The notes under the pieces were generated by a model. It had not been told where the DNA came from. It made no database searches and saw only the letters and a list, made by a program, of their open reading frames with translations. 64,000 bases of DNA from positions 54,171,304 through 54,235,303 of the forward strand of contig CM050650.1 of NCBI GenBank assembly GCA_027574665.1. Direction: 5' to 3'. How positions within the stretch are numbered: position 1 is the first letter of the stretch; every line of letters starts with the position of its first letter. This document shows, in pieces, positions 1-12,500 of this stretch. The stretch comes from Rhynochetos jubatus (taxonomy: Eukaryota > Chordata > Aves > Eurypygiformes > Rhynochetidae). The translations under genes were made by a program, and so were the position numbers.

Positions 1-1010
1 GATCTACTGCTGCTTGTGCCTTTTCATCTCTTTTCAAACTTAGGTTGTTTTAAGATCATCTCCTGGATCATCTGTGCTTGTGTGTATCTCTTTCCTCTCT
101 CTCTCTCCTTCGTCACTCATTCCATCCAAAGGTGCTTGCTTTCCTCAGCTCTCATCCTCTGCTCGCACTTCCTCTCTGTGGGTTGTCTACACTCACCATC
201 TGGTAAAAAAATAAAAAAGCCCAAACAAAAAATTGATAAACAGAAAACCCCAAAACAAGCAACAAAAAAAACCGCTAGAGACCGGACTCTTCTGGGACAT
301 GTTGGAAGATTTTTCTCTCCTTTTTGTTGTTGGTTTTTTTTTTCCCCTCTTTAACATCATCTTAAAAGGAGGAGCAGATCACTAGGTATTCCTGAGCAAT
401 ACGTTTGACTTGTTAGACTGCAACCAGTTCAGCACAGTGAGATCAGAGAGAGTTGCATGGGAAGTATGGCCACAATTTGCATGTGGCCATGAGCCATCAC
501 GGTTATTTATTTTTCCCTCCTGACATCTGTGTGTTGTTTCTGTTAAGCCTTACTTACCCTTTTGGCAGTGTTTTTAAAAGAATGTTTTTGCTCTTTTGTT
601 CGTGTGCACATTGTAGCTTTATCCACATCTGCTTATAAGTCCAGTTGATCATTAAGTGTCTAAATATGAAGGTATTTTAAGTAAAAACAAAATTCCGTCT
701 GGAGTGAGCTATTATCATATCAAGAGATTGAGTTTGGTAGCAAGAGATTAAAAAAAAAAAAAAAGCCAGAAGCCAGATGCTGTCCTGCTCTCTGTGCATC
801 TTTCCGGACTCCTTTGCTCCTGAGGCAGAAGTGCCTGTGCTAGTCCGACAGCAGGTTGGTGGGAGCCTGGCACAGACATCAGGGGAAGTGCAATGGGAGA
901 CGAGGTGGTGCCGTAATGTGAATCCGCCTGGCGCTACCAAATTGGTACCAACCCCAGGGTGAGCTGACGGGTGAGGGAGGCTTATGTGGTAGTTAGTAAC
1001 GCTCATGTTA

Positions 1011-1043
1011 CTTTAATATGATACTAGTGGTATCATATTAAAG
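1011..1043. repeat. Perfect inverted repeat, 14-bp arms, 5-nt loop
   Basis: The left arm ctttaatatgatac (1011-1024) and right arm gtatcatattaaag (1030-1043) are exact reverse complements around the loop tagtg. Fourteen paired bases with no mismatch in ordinary intron sequence is unlikely by chance. The arms are AT-rich. It could be a cruciform-forming site, an RNA hairpin in the pre-mRNA, or the remnant of a small inverted-repeat element. Confidence 0.9.
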
Positions 1044-1690
1044 CTGCCTGTCTTCTTAAACTCAGTGGGATTGCTTTCTGTGGGTGTACTATCTTTACAT
1101 CTCCATATTTATACTCTAATGGTTTTTCATTTGTTCCAAGATGGAATTGCAGCAGTGACCATAGTGGCATGAATAGAGTTTTTATCCCATATCAATAACT
1201 TCCTTCATTCATGCAGATAAAGTAACACAGGTAAAATACCAATATAACCTAAAACTTCATACAGTTGCGAGAATTCCATTTCTCCTGTAACTTGTCTGGG
1301 TAAAACCAAAAAAAGCCAATTGAGACATCAGATACCCAACCTCTAGAGTCTCCCCTTGTTTCATTCAGATTCTGCAAGGTGAATGAATAGAATTTTTCCT
1401 CAGAAAGTGTTACCAGTCCTAAAGAAACGTCGGCTTATTTGGTTTGCTAGGAAAGCCTTTGTCTCTTCAGAGCATTGACAAGCAATACTCAGTTACTTTG
1501 TGTCAGTTATTGCCAAGTTTTCTGGGCTCTCTAGTTCTGTTCTGGGCAAGCTCTACACACTTAGGAATTTCTTGTTTATAACGTTTATATTGTACTGAAG
1601 GAGCTGTATAAAGACGTGTTTGTACTTGAATCAAACAGTCCAGAGTCCATACATGACTGACCAAAGCAGGGGAACTATTCCCTTCCCGGG

Positions 1691-1739
1691 TGTTTTGTTT
1701 GGGGTTTTTTTTGTTTGTTTGTTTGTTTTGTTTTTGTTT
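1691..1739. repeat. GTTT-rich low-complexity stretch
   Basis: Runs of GTTT units with T-homopolymers (gtttgtttgtttgttttg and similar). It is simple-sequence expansion with no coding value; the Leu/Phe-rich frame across it is a by-product. Confidence 0.85.
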
Positions 1740-1847
1740 AATCACACATCTCTGTTTTCTCTTGTTTCCCTTTTCCTTTCATATTATCTTTTTTTGGTAG
1801 TCTCCTCTTCATTATCTTCCATTCCCTTGGGTTTTACAGCCTTTTTC

Positions 1848-1950
1848 AGACCTAATATACCTTCGTATGCTAATATACCTTGATATAATTTCTCAGACTT
1901 AATATGCTTTGACATACAAGGTCTAGACCTAATATGCCTTGATGTACTCC
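1848..1950 (+). repeat. Decayed tandem repeat, four copies of a ~30-bp unit
   Basis: A 17-base core, TAATATRCYTTGAYRTA, begins at 1853, 1871, 1900 and 1930. Three copies are preceded by AGACC or AGACT. The last two spacings are about 30 bp and the first is 18 bp, suggesting that part of one unit was lost. Copies differ at only one to four positions of the core. No known satellite or element was recognised. Confidence 0.7.
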
Positions 1951-2415
1951 AACTAGTTTGACAGGAAAGGCACATCCTGAGAATATGGACAAAATGACCT
2001 GTTTGCTTCAGTGCTTATTGTACATATATGTGTATAAAATTGTTGAAGGTAGAAGAAAGGTAGGGAAAAGCATATTCGTGTGTGCACTTTTTTATTTGGT
2101 CGCAGAAGTTAAATGGCTATTGCTTGTGTTGTCTGAAAGAAGGCAACAGGTTATGTGTTCTAGGTAAAAATGGAAAATGAAAGATGGATGAGAAGCAGTA
2201 AAACATGACACACAGTGTGAAACCTATGGCAAATTATCAGTATCAAAACTGGGAAATAGAAGGAAAAAACCACTGTCATCAAGACGGCTTGGGGAAAAAG
2301 TTCCTGAGTCGTTCAGACTTGAAAATTACATCATCCTATGTTGTTTGAGAGTTATACTTGTGTCAAAATGTGCATTGATGTAACATGGAAAATTTGATTT
2401 GTTAATTCTTTTTAG

Positions 2416-2495
2416 ATGGAATTGATTAAAAACATAAGCACTGCTGAGCAGCCCTATTTATTCACTAGACATGTTCATTTCCTCAACTTCTCAAG
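2416..2495 (+). CDS. UST: UST internal exon (catalytic His segment), 80 nt
   Basis: Encodes 26 codons plus AG, beginning MELIKNISTAEQ and ending FTRHVHFLNFS, then Arg split across the intron. The acceptor is ttctttttag at 2406-2415 and the donor is gtaagg from 2496. The initial ATG is an internal Met after a phase-0 acceptor, not a translation start. The HVHFLNF stretch aligns with the HS2ST1 segment that holds the proposed catalytic base His; by that alignment the first His (codon 2470-2472) would deprotonate the uronyl 2-OH. This is inferred from family knowledge. Two N-glycosylation sequons are visible, NIS (codon 2431) and NFS (codon 2485), consistent with a Golgi-lumenal domain. At 26 residues it is too short to be found by open reading frame length. 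Confidence 0.96.
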
Positions 2496-5232
2496 GTAAG
2501 GCATTTTTTTAGTTAAGTCTTTTTCATTGATTTCTATTAATTGTAATACATAGAACATTCTCCCTATTTTTTCGCCATTGCCTCTGTGATGATCTTGGTT
2601 TTATAGTATTTCCAGCCAACATGCACGAGAGGGTAACTTGGATATTTAAAACTCATGTTTTAAAAGTGACAGCATGCTGCTGTCAGTGTTTCATCTCAGT
2701 ATAGTCACACAATTTGTTAATTTCATACCTGGAATGACTCTTCACCTATTTAACCAATTTCATTTTATTCTGACAAAATAGTCTCCGTTCCACAGGATAT
2801 GGAAGTTTTTATAAGCGACGCAAACGGATTATGCTGTGTATCATGGGAGTGCAGTCCCTTCTGGCAGCTATTTAAAAGTACACACTGAGACTCTAGAGAA
2901 CATTATAGCACAGAATGTGAAGAAAATTGAATTTGGATGAAACTTCTGAGGAATTTTTGGACGGATGCGAATGAATTATGCCGGTTAGCAGTTAGCCAGG
3001 ACACAGAGGTTAAAGCTGACTGCAGATGGTTATTGCCCAGGCTGTAAATTTAATTTAGAAATTATATTCAGGAACCATGCCATCTGTGCCACTAGGTTGG
3101 ACTCCTCTCATTTAGATAAAAAAGTTTCTGTAGAAGTGTGAAATCTCTGCAAGAGCTTGCCTACCTTCCCAGCATTTTGTTTAAGTGGTAATGTCAGTGC
3201 CTGTCCTTTGAATGTCTGGCTTCAGGAGGGGATAGACAGTGTGGTAAGAAATGACAGAATTTAGCTGGGGGACACTGTTTTGTTGGGATGTGGTTTGTTT
3301 GGTTTTTTAAAGAAAACATAATATTTTGAACGGTTGGAAATTCACTTGACCTGTAATTTAACTATGGGCATGATTTCGCTACATGAAAACAAGAAGAGTT
3401 AAACAAAATTCCATCTTCCGTGTTCTGATTCCATGAGAGTTTAATTTCTAATGTATTATCTTTAAAGAATACAACTCGTATTAGGACTTCACATATTTGG
3501 TGAATGATCTCTTCCCTCTGCTGAAATACAAGATCAAACAAGTAGCCACACCTGAGGGTCAAAGGGATGTTTCTTGATTAAACATGTTTTTCAGAGGTGG
3601 TACACAACATAAGTTACATGATAGAAGATAAATATCGTTACCTCTTGCTCCTCCCAAGATCCCATTTTCTGTACATATGTATGTCCTTGCCACATAGGTA
3701 ACATGTTTCTTCTGTAGTGTATCGATGAGATTAAATTGCTCTACAATTTTCTTCCAATACAAATTTGTAAAATATAGAAAAATTTTATAAGGTGTATGAA
3801 AGCATTTCCAGCTTCCATTTTGGCTATTCCTTGCAAACACAAAAAACACATTTTTTGTTTTATTGAGAGGACACTTGATTTAACTAGTAGCTGTAGAGTA
3901 GTGAAACAGCTGATGAATCATTGAAGTTTATCAACATTGCTTGCTTTTGGTTTAGCATTTCCTAGTGTTTTCTGATAAATGAAATATTTTTTAGAGTCTT
4001 AGTCTTCAGTTTCAAAATTTATTGGTGATGTTACACCTTATAGTGAAGAAGCATGTTGATTTTTTTCTGTGTTCCTTAATTCTAGGGTGAGTGGTTTTGT
4101 TTTTGTTTTTTTTTTTAACTGAATTTCATTAGGAACTGGAGTGTCAGGTATTGACTTTGTAGAGATTTCAAGAATGTAATAAATATACATTATAAATATT
4201 ACAGTATTGTGAAAGCATTTTAGTTTTGTGGTTTGTTTTTTTTTAACTATTCCTTTGTAGACCATCTCTAGTGGATATCTGAACTGGAATTGTCTGTGCG
4301 ATATGATTCTTCCTGTTTGCCCCGGCTTTTCTGCCAGCTCTCCATAAAAGCTGTGCAGTACCCCGAAGCTAAAAGAACAAGAGTCAGAGGATCAGCATGG
4401 TGTTTTCTGTCTGGCAGCTGAGGACTGTAGACAGAATCTTGCTGTAAGCAGCCAGCACGGTGGGGAGAGGGACAGATGTGCAGGGTCGGGTAGGAGGCAA
4501 CCAACTCCTGCCTGCAGGCTTAGGGCAACTTTGGGGCTGTGAAAGGCTCAAAGCTCAGCTTGAAGACTGAAGAACCCTACTTTGGTGAAACTCCTGCTCC
4601 TTCCCAAAAGGAAAGGGATGAGGCTTTCTACATTCTGTTGTAGCAGAGCTGTTCCTGGATATGAGGAATTTTTACAGGGGCAGCCATCCTGGGCTTTAGA
4701 AACTCGCGTCTCTTGGAATTTTATACCTTTGAAACCAAGCTTTTGTTTGCAGGAAGGGATAAATGCTTTATTCTCCTTCCTTCGGTGTGTATCGGGCTGA
4801 CAGACATGTGGGAGATGGAAGGCATGTTATCTTTGCTACTCTTTTGGTAAGCTTGAAGGTCACTGTTGGGACAGGAGGAGTGACTTCCACTCCCCTTGCA
4901 CTTCTCTGCGTGAGTGCTTTCAAAATCTGTAGGGATCCCATGAAGCGGTTTAGAGCACGTCACCAAGGTACTAGAGAAGCAGAGAAAATGTAAGCAGAGT
5001 CCTGCAAAATGGGACTCTGCTTTGCTTTTGCTTATTGGTGCTTCTCAACTTCCCAAACAGTAGTAAGAAAAATAAACCTGATTTTTGTTTAACTTCACTG
5101 ATGTGAACAGCAGCAATGACAAATCACTTGGATTTTTCCCCACTTTGCACTCTGCACCTGCTTATAAACCTGTAAAGCGCTCTGATTATTCAGAAAATCA
5201 CCACAGCATTTATTTGTGATTGCTTCCAACTC

Positions 5233-5251
5233 AAAAAAAAAAAAAAAAAAA
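5233..5251. repeat. Poly-A run, 19 bases
   Basis: Uninterrupted A19. No retrocopy or LINE body was recognised immediately 5' of it, so it is treated as a simple homopolymer and not as the tail of a processed element. Confidence 0.9.
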
Positions 5252-6109
5252 GACTGTATCTTCAGAAAAAAATCTAGTGGAAGTGAGCAAAGCTTCAGTG
5301 GTGAATTTGCGCGCGTGCACGTTTCTGCAGCGCCATTAGTTTTGCTGAACGAAGTTCTAAAAACTTGAAAACCTCATCCTGGCCTGAATTATTGCCAGGG
5401 ACATTTTTCCCCTCGTTTTTGCACAGTGTTTGAAGAGTGCCTGCCGGATCAGCTGAGTAAGTGAATCCTCATTTACTCTCCTACGTTTTCATGTTTTGGT
5501 TCAGTACCATCTTTTCGCAATCCGAGGTAGCGCAAGGAGGCAAGAGAAAAAAGGCCAATCTTAGAAGGACACATTAAAGCAAATCTTAGGTGAAGTTTTA
5601 CAGACATAAATCTAATTAACTGCAGCTTTAAAAAGAAGATGAAAACCTAAGTTTCTTGCTCTTCTTGGATGCGAGTGAATTTCTCTGTAGCAGTTGTGAC
5701 AGGAAAAGCTTTTATTCCCAGTGGTTTGCAGCTTCTGTTCCCAGTCTCTCCAGTGCAGCTAGGGCTAGGTTTAGGCAATGATGCAGTGTCCCAGGAGAGT
5801 GGCTACTGCATCCAGTCCATTTTAGGACCATTTCATTTGGGGAAAGTGGTGGTGTTCATTGAATTCTCCTTTACATGTGATTCCTGGGTGAAGGTTTCAT
5901 TATGGCTCTGCTTGTTTTATCCTAAATGCTGGACTGACCTCTCCATAGCTGGCTTTCTTTTAATAACCCTATTTGGAAATGCTGTTATACACAGAGGTAA
6001 ACGTTTAGGTGCTTTTTGGTTTCATACAGGCTGTTGCTATTGGGGCTAGCTCAGCATGGGATTTTCCTGCTCTTGATTGGATAAAGAATGTATTTCTCAG
6101 AAGTCCCTC

Positions 6110-6530
6110 ATGAAAGCATCCAGGCTGTGTTCGAAGGCATCGAGTCACACTGCCTCTGCAACTTCCCTGGGCACTTGGTTCCAGTTGTCTGTCAGCTTTA
6201 CTGTGAAATTATTGTGGCTAGTTTAAAATGTGAATTTCTCTGATTTTTGCTCCCTATTGACAGAAATGCCTTTTTTTGTTCCCTGGTGTTTCTCTCCACA
6301 CGTCTGTCTGCCACTGCCGTCCTCAAACACCTCTCACTCTTCCTTTTGATCACGGGTATTCTCAAACCTCTTGCCAGAGGGTGTTTTTCTCATCCAATTC
6401 ACAACTCTGACTCTTCTCTGAAAGTTGTGCAGTAGTACCGTGATCTTTATTAAGTGTAAGCATCAAAACTGTACGCTGGACCTGTATCAACTTCACTAAT
6501 GCTGTATGTGGTAGGAAAAAAACCCATGGT
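6110..6530 (-). mobile_element. Possible ancient CR1-like LINE relic
   Basis: Read on + it resembles the reverse complement of the CR1 3' coding region: a catccaggctg stretch, then gggcacttggttccag and cagctttactgtgaaatt, matching the usual antisense order of CR1. Around 6465-6520 a stretch, tcaaaactgtacgctggacc, resembles the antisense segment for the ORF2 QFWAPQ region. The match is patchy and a middle stretch is not explained, so this may be chance resemblance. Confidence 0.35.
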
Positions 6531-9500
6531 TGCCATGTTTACACCTTCTAAAGTTACAGTTGTGCCAGAGCAGTCTGGGCTTTCAGGGCGAGTTGTTTTT
6601 CCAGTGTGTTCCCTAGATCTTTTCCTAGACACTGTTTACCAGGCTGCCATCTCCCGTTCTGTAGAAATGGCCTTCACACCTTTTTCTTACATGTGTTAAC
6701 CAAGGGGAAAAAATGAGGGACATGAAGCAGGCAAATTTACTAGCTGTTGTCCTCATGCAGTGGATGTTTTGAAGTAGAAAATATTCTTTGAATTAAAAAT
6801 CATCTCCCTTGATATTTATGTGTACTCTCAGAATGCTGAGATACATTGGCCTACGTTAAAACCAACCAACCAAACAAAAAAACCCACAGACCTTTTTTTC
6901 TTACATGCCGAAGGAGTTCTAGAAGTTGTCTGTCATAACCTGTACTGTGGTCTGCAGTGCCCGGGGCAGAGGCACCCACATTCACTTGTGGAGAACTCAG
7001 GAGTTCAGGAGGTTTGCCTCCATGCAGGGATGTGTGCCTGAAAGGGCACATTGCAGGACCAGGATGACAGCTATCATTTTTCTTTCTCATATTTCAATTC
7101 CTTTTTAAATATATGCAGTATTTACTTTTAAAAGAATTGTTGAAGCCATTAAATTAGTAAAAATACTGATTTTTTTTTTTAATCTCCTTCTAAATTGAAG
7201 TTTGTATATTAATGTTGCTGGGAAAAGCATCCAAAATGTTAATCAGAAGCAAATATTAACGAATGTCTGTACCCTGAGCAGGTAAAGATGTAAATGGTGA
7301 TATATTTGCTGAGGTTGCAAATGTTGTTGGTAGATCCAGGCAGTACAGTGTTAGAGTGCAGAAGCTGTGAAGGATTGGAATAACCCGCAGAGAGACAAAA
7401 AGCTGTTTCAGGATAGCTGCAGGTTGTTCGCTGTGCTTTATCATAAATGCCGCTTGTCATCTATTTATTTAGCCTGAGAAAAAAAATGAAGCGGGAAGAG
7501 AGGCTTCAAGTTTGTGGAAAAGCCCACTTGACCTCTTAGTAATCTTCTGCTGAATTAAGTAACTGTAAAAAATCTTCGGGCAGCTACTCAGGATGCTTGG
7601 TGAGTGCTCCAAGTGTCACAGATTTCAGAGAAGCAAAAGAACATTTGCAGCAACATACAAGGGGTGGTGAGGCCACAGTTTAGGGTCAGGATGAGTCAGG
7701 GACAGGGAGAATTGAGCAACTCTTGCTTTGGGCACAGGAAGGCAGCTTTCCTCCCTCCAGCACCGAGCTCTTACCTTTGGAGCATGGACTACAGACCCTG
7801 TTCAGGTGGAGGGGGAAGCTTGGCTACTCCCTGCTGTCGCGGGGTAAATACACGTTACAGGGGAATGTGTAAAAACCTAAAGACGTGCCTCTGTCAGTGA
7901 CTGGTAAGTGACTTTATTTTATTTAAAGGCTGGCTGATTTGGTCGGGGTAAACTCGTAGGGAGGGAGAAGCATTAGAAAGACCACCCAGAGAGAGAAATA
8001 GGGTTTTTCATGTCTTGCTGGAGCCATGAATTTTTATTCTCTGCAGTATTTATAGGCCACTGGGGAATAATCTCCTTTAAAATTTCCTGTGATGTGGTAA
8101 GAAGATGCAGAGCATGGGCTTAATTTAATCTTACGTTTTAATTAGCGTTTAGAATTCAGTTCAGTATATCTTATTTGTTCGAAGCTAGGATGAATTATGG
8201 CCCAGCGTTAGTATGTGAGGAGTCATCCTTTCTGCACTGTCGGACAGCTGCCCTCTTCCTTTCAGCAGCAGTTCAGTATCTGCGGTGTGTACTTAGCATC
8301 TGCATGCGTGTGCTTGAGGGGAGGGGACAGCACTTAGCGTAATTTTCTAAGGACATAAGACTCATACAGCAGTTCCAGCTGTTCTGCGTGTCTTTCCAGT
8401 TTCCATACACACCTAATGCCTAAATAATTTCCTAAAAACCCATTGGCCAGTTTCAAACTGAATTTGGAAGGCTGGTAAGAGGCTCTTGAGACAACCGCGC
8501 TGCTGCAGATACATCTGCTGAAGGGAAAGCATCAAAACAGAGGTGCTGGACCTTCTGCTGGGCCACAGCCAGTAGCTACCTCCCTGTGCCCTGCTTATAT
8601 GCCAGCCCCAGCTCTGCATGTCCCTCTTTCTCAGTGCATGAAGGGTGTGGGAAGGAGAGAAAGATCTGTTGGGCATTCTGCTTGGGAAGGTGCTTGCCTT
8701 CAGTCTCTGGAATCTACATAAGAAATGTTTCTGGGTTTCTGTTGCTCATTAGCAGAGTTAATGTGTAAAGTTCTTGTTTTTCTTGGAAAAGTCTTTTCTG
8801 GTAGACAGCCTGTATCCGCATTACTGTTTAGTGGTTTGGGTTTTTTTTTAATATGTATTACCTTTTTAAACAGAAACGATGGCCCACACTAATAAAAATG
8901 AGGAAATCAGTCTGCTATAGTGGCAGACAGTGTCATGTGCATCAGTGCTGATCAGTTTGCACACTTTCCGTCAACCCTGACCTGAATTCTGAATTAGGGT
9001 AGCAGTAAATCACATGCTATATGAAGGCAGAGATAGACAAAGGGAGGATTCAGTCCGGACAAGTCCAAAACTAAACTTTGTTTTGAATAATTTTCAGGGG
9101 TGGGTTTTTTTGGTGTGCATCAGTTTTGTGGGTTTTCTCATGCAGAAGCAGCTCTAAAATTTGCAGTTCAGCACAGCATTTTGACATTACAATGTTCCCA
9201 TTTCTTGGACTCTGTAAATTGTGTCCGTAGTCAACAAAACAAAAAGGAGGTAAATCTTGGAAGAATTCACTTGACTGTGTCATGCAAATAAGCTGTGTGT
9301 TTGAAAGCAGGAGCACGCTCTGTGCTGACAGCGTGGAGTTTGAAAGCCTTGCGTGTTCGTACTTCGTAAGGGTTGGTTGATGCATTTGCCATTTTTTATG
9401 GCAAATAAATATCTTGCTTTGCAATGACTTAACCTATGTACGTGTCTCTGGTCCATTGATTTGGAAGTAGGATTTCACTTTTAAATTGCTGTATAGATTG

Positions 9501-12500
9501 GGAAGAAGTTGGTAAAACCACAGTGATTCTGTGATGATGTTTTCATTGACTTAAAACAGAGTCATGGAATATTTGTGGAAACACTCAGATTTATTAATAA
9601 AACTTGAGGATTCTTGTTTCTCCCTTTCTCTGGAATAAGAAATACCACACAGGGCGTAGATGTGGGGTTTTTTCAGAACATGCCTATTATGTGTTTTAAC
9701 TGTGCTCCAGTAGCTTTTGAAAATAGCATGCTGGAGCTGAAGTAACAAGCTGCTGGATGTCCGTGACCCTTTGATTGCAAACTCAGCTATGGTGTGTATG
9801 AGCGGCAGTAGTTCAGTCAGCTCGCACTGATTCTGCACAGCTCAGCCCTGGGAGGGATTGGGCTCTTTGAATGCCTCCTTAAATCAACATCTTGAAACAA
9901 TGATCGCAGCCTGAGTTTATCTACTGAAGTGGGTTCATGTTGTGGATTTTTTCTCCTTTAAGAAAAAACATACACACCTAGGAAATGTCATTAAAAATAC
10001 AGTAACAAAAAAAAAAAAATACTACTCTCTGGGTAAGCTCTTAAAAGTAGGGAAATGTCATCTAAACTTACGTGCATGGCCTTAACACTGTGTCTTTATG
10101 TGTGTTCATTATAATCTATACTTTTTGCTAACACATCATGAAACACTTTCTACCATCATGTGAGGTCTGCCTTGTAAGTACACATTTCATGAATGGCCAC
10201 ATGGTGCTGTAATCCCTCCTACATCTTTTTCCCTTTTTTTTTTATACCACATTTTTTAATGATGTGAGTGTGTAATGATGTGTTTTAGTTGTCACTTGAT
10301 GGAAGGCTAAGCACAAATCTAATATGCAGTTTGACCTTTGTATGGCCTAAGGGTTTTTTTCAGGTTTATTTTTTTAAAAAACATTGCTCTGCGGTGAGTT
10401 TTTCCACAGACTTTAAGATTATCTGGTTTAAACTTTATTTCCCTATATTTCCTGTGTTCTTCACTCAGACTGTTCAGCTTCCGTTCAGCTGGTAATACGA
10501 TTGCAAATTGTGAGTTATTTTCCTCTGAATTTTTCTGAGAACTCCAACTGACTCATTTTCCTTGGATCTGAGAGTACATTTGCCCACTGTGTAAAGACTC
10601 CTTTTATCAATTTTTTCCCCCGTGTAAGCTTTCATGTGTAATTTGTTACATGACATGGTGCAATCACCTCTCTGCCTTCTATGTTTTTTCCCTTCTCATT
10701 TTCTTTTGAAGCTGAAGGGTTTCAATTTCCTGACGTTTTTCCATTGCAAGGCATTTTTTTCATTCTTCTTGTGATTCTGCAGTGAACTTTGTACATACTT
10801 TGCTTAAAACGGACTCTGCCAGTGGTCACATCGGTGCTGTGCCAGTTCTTTGGTCCTCTCTCCTCCTGCTTCTCAGAACAAGGAAAACTAGGACTATTGT
10901 GGCCTGTAAGGTCTCTCACGCTGATGATAGTCTGTGGAGGCTTGCAAGTCCTTGCCAGAACTGCTCCTTCCCTGTGAGCGTCTTCTGGTTCTGGATGCGC
11001 TGGGCTACAGTGCGTGGTGTTTGCTTGTGCCTTGCGCTGTGGCTCAAGTGGCGTTTTATCAGCAAACCGCTCCCTTCGTTATTCTCTCCTCTTGCAACTT
11101 TGCTGTCTGAAAATGCTATCAGTTGTTTTGTACTTTCCTTCAGAATCACACGTTATCGTGTTGAACTGTGTAGGTTCAAGGCCTCAAACACAATGATATC
11201 CACAGCTCCCTCTGTTTGATGGTGATTACATAGAATTCCGTATTTGGGACAGGGCAGCCACGTTTTCAATTTCAGTTACACAGATTTTTATATTCTGCAC
11301 ATTGTATACATGAGAGATACCACCAAGTTACAGTGATGTTTTTATTATACCCAATTTATTGCGTTTCCGTTTCCTTATGGACATTCCTGGCGTTATCTCG
11401 AGTAGCTCTCCAACAGCCATTTCCACAGGACAGCTGGAATCACCCATGACACTCTTGATAAATGTATTCATGCGAGAAGTTGAGTATGCAGTGCCAAGTG
11501 AATTGCAACATCCTTGGCATCATAACCTTTCTAAGAAGTCGAGCATCAAGATTTTGTGTGAACATACCAAATCTGCGGTCTAATCCAATTTTGAAGGTGC
11601 ATTTTTTCTATATACAACGTTTGTGGATTTAATACTTTACAAAGAGCTGTATCAGTTGTTCTACTGTTTACTGGAAATCTATTGTAATAATTTCTAATTA
11701 GGTTTTCTGTTCCTCTATATAACATGCAACTTTCGCATCTCTGAATTCTGATGGAACGTTAGTCAGAGTTCTAGAGAGATCCTGAAACGGACCTTTGGGA
11801 AGTCTTGAATACAAGATATCTGGAATTAAATTATTTTAAATAATGCAGGGTTTGACTACAGCTGCTGTTAGTGTTTTGTGGAGAATTAGTGTTTTCTCTC
11901 TAACATGTTTCCAGCTGTAACTTTGCATTACATAAATGAAAACACAATTAGTATTTCCTTCTTAAATAGTGCCTTTACTTGAGTTGTGGATGCTATACAC
12001 ACCCAGGCAGGATTTGTATCAGTGTTGGTGCTGTTCATTATGAATTTATATATTTAAACTACTTTGATATCCTCAGCATAATTTAAGACATAGGGGAAAA
12101 AAAACCCCTTATTGTTGAACATGCAGAAATGTAAAAGGCTGACAGACATAAGGCAGAAAATAGTCTGGGAGATTTACAGGGTAGTGAAACAGAGAAATGT
12201 AAGGCTTTATAGTGTAATCTTTCAGCCATTCACTGGTCTAAGGCAATTCCCAGAGGACTCAGTTGTGATTTTTACAATGATATTACCCAGACACATCACT
12301 TCAATAGTAGAAATTTCAGCTTCTGAAATCACAGTTCCAGAAAGGGTAATTAACGAGGGGAGTGTTAGCAGTTTGCACTGCTTCACTGTTGACCTGGAAC
12401 CACTGGGCAATTGGGATCCACACACACCTCCCATTCAAGGCCAGGCCAACCAAGGATGCAGGTTTGAAATGAAGAGATTTATCGCAACTCACTTTTCCTT

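Larger units (their letters stand above)
1..2415 (+). other. UST: UST upstream intron, 3' portion
   Basis: Non-coding sequence leading to the 2416 exon; no upstream UST exon was found, so the intron begins before the window. Short open frames here have no recognisable protein similarity and low-complexity Lys/Asn or Phe/Leu composition. Contents worth noting are an A15 run at 750-764, a perfect hairpin at 1011-1043, a GTTT-rich low-complexity stretch at about 1691-1739 and a decayed tandem repeat at 1848-1950. Nothing else was recognised. Confidence 0.85.

Noticed and set aside
2416-2418. ATG at the start of the first UST exon as a translation start
   Set aside because: It directly follows a good AG acceptor in phase 0 and aligns with an internal Met of UST; the membrane anchor and PAPS 5' loop must be encoded upstream.
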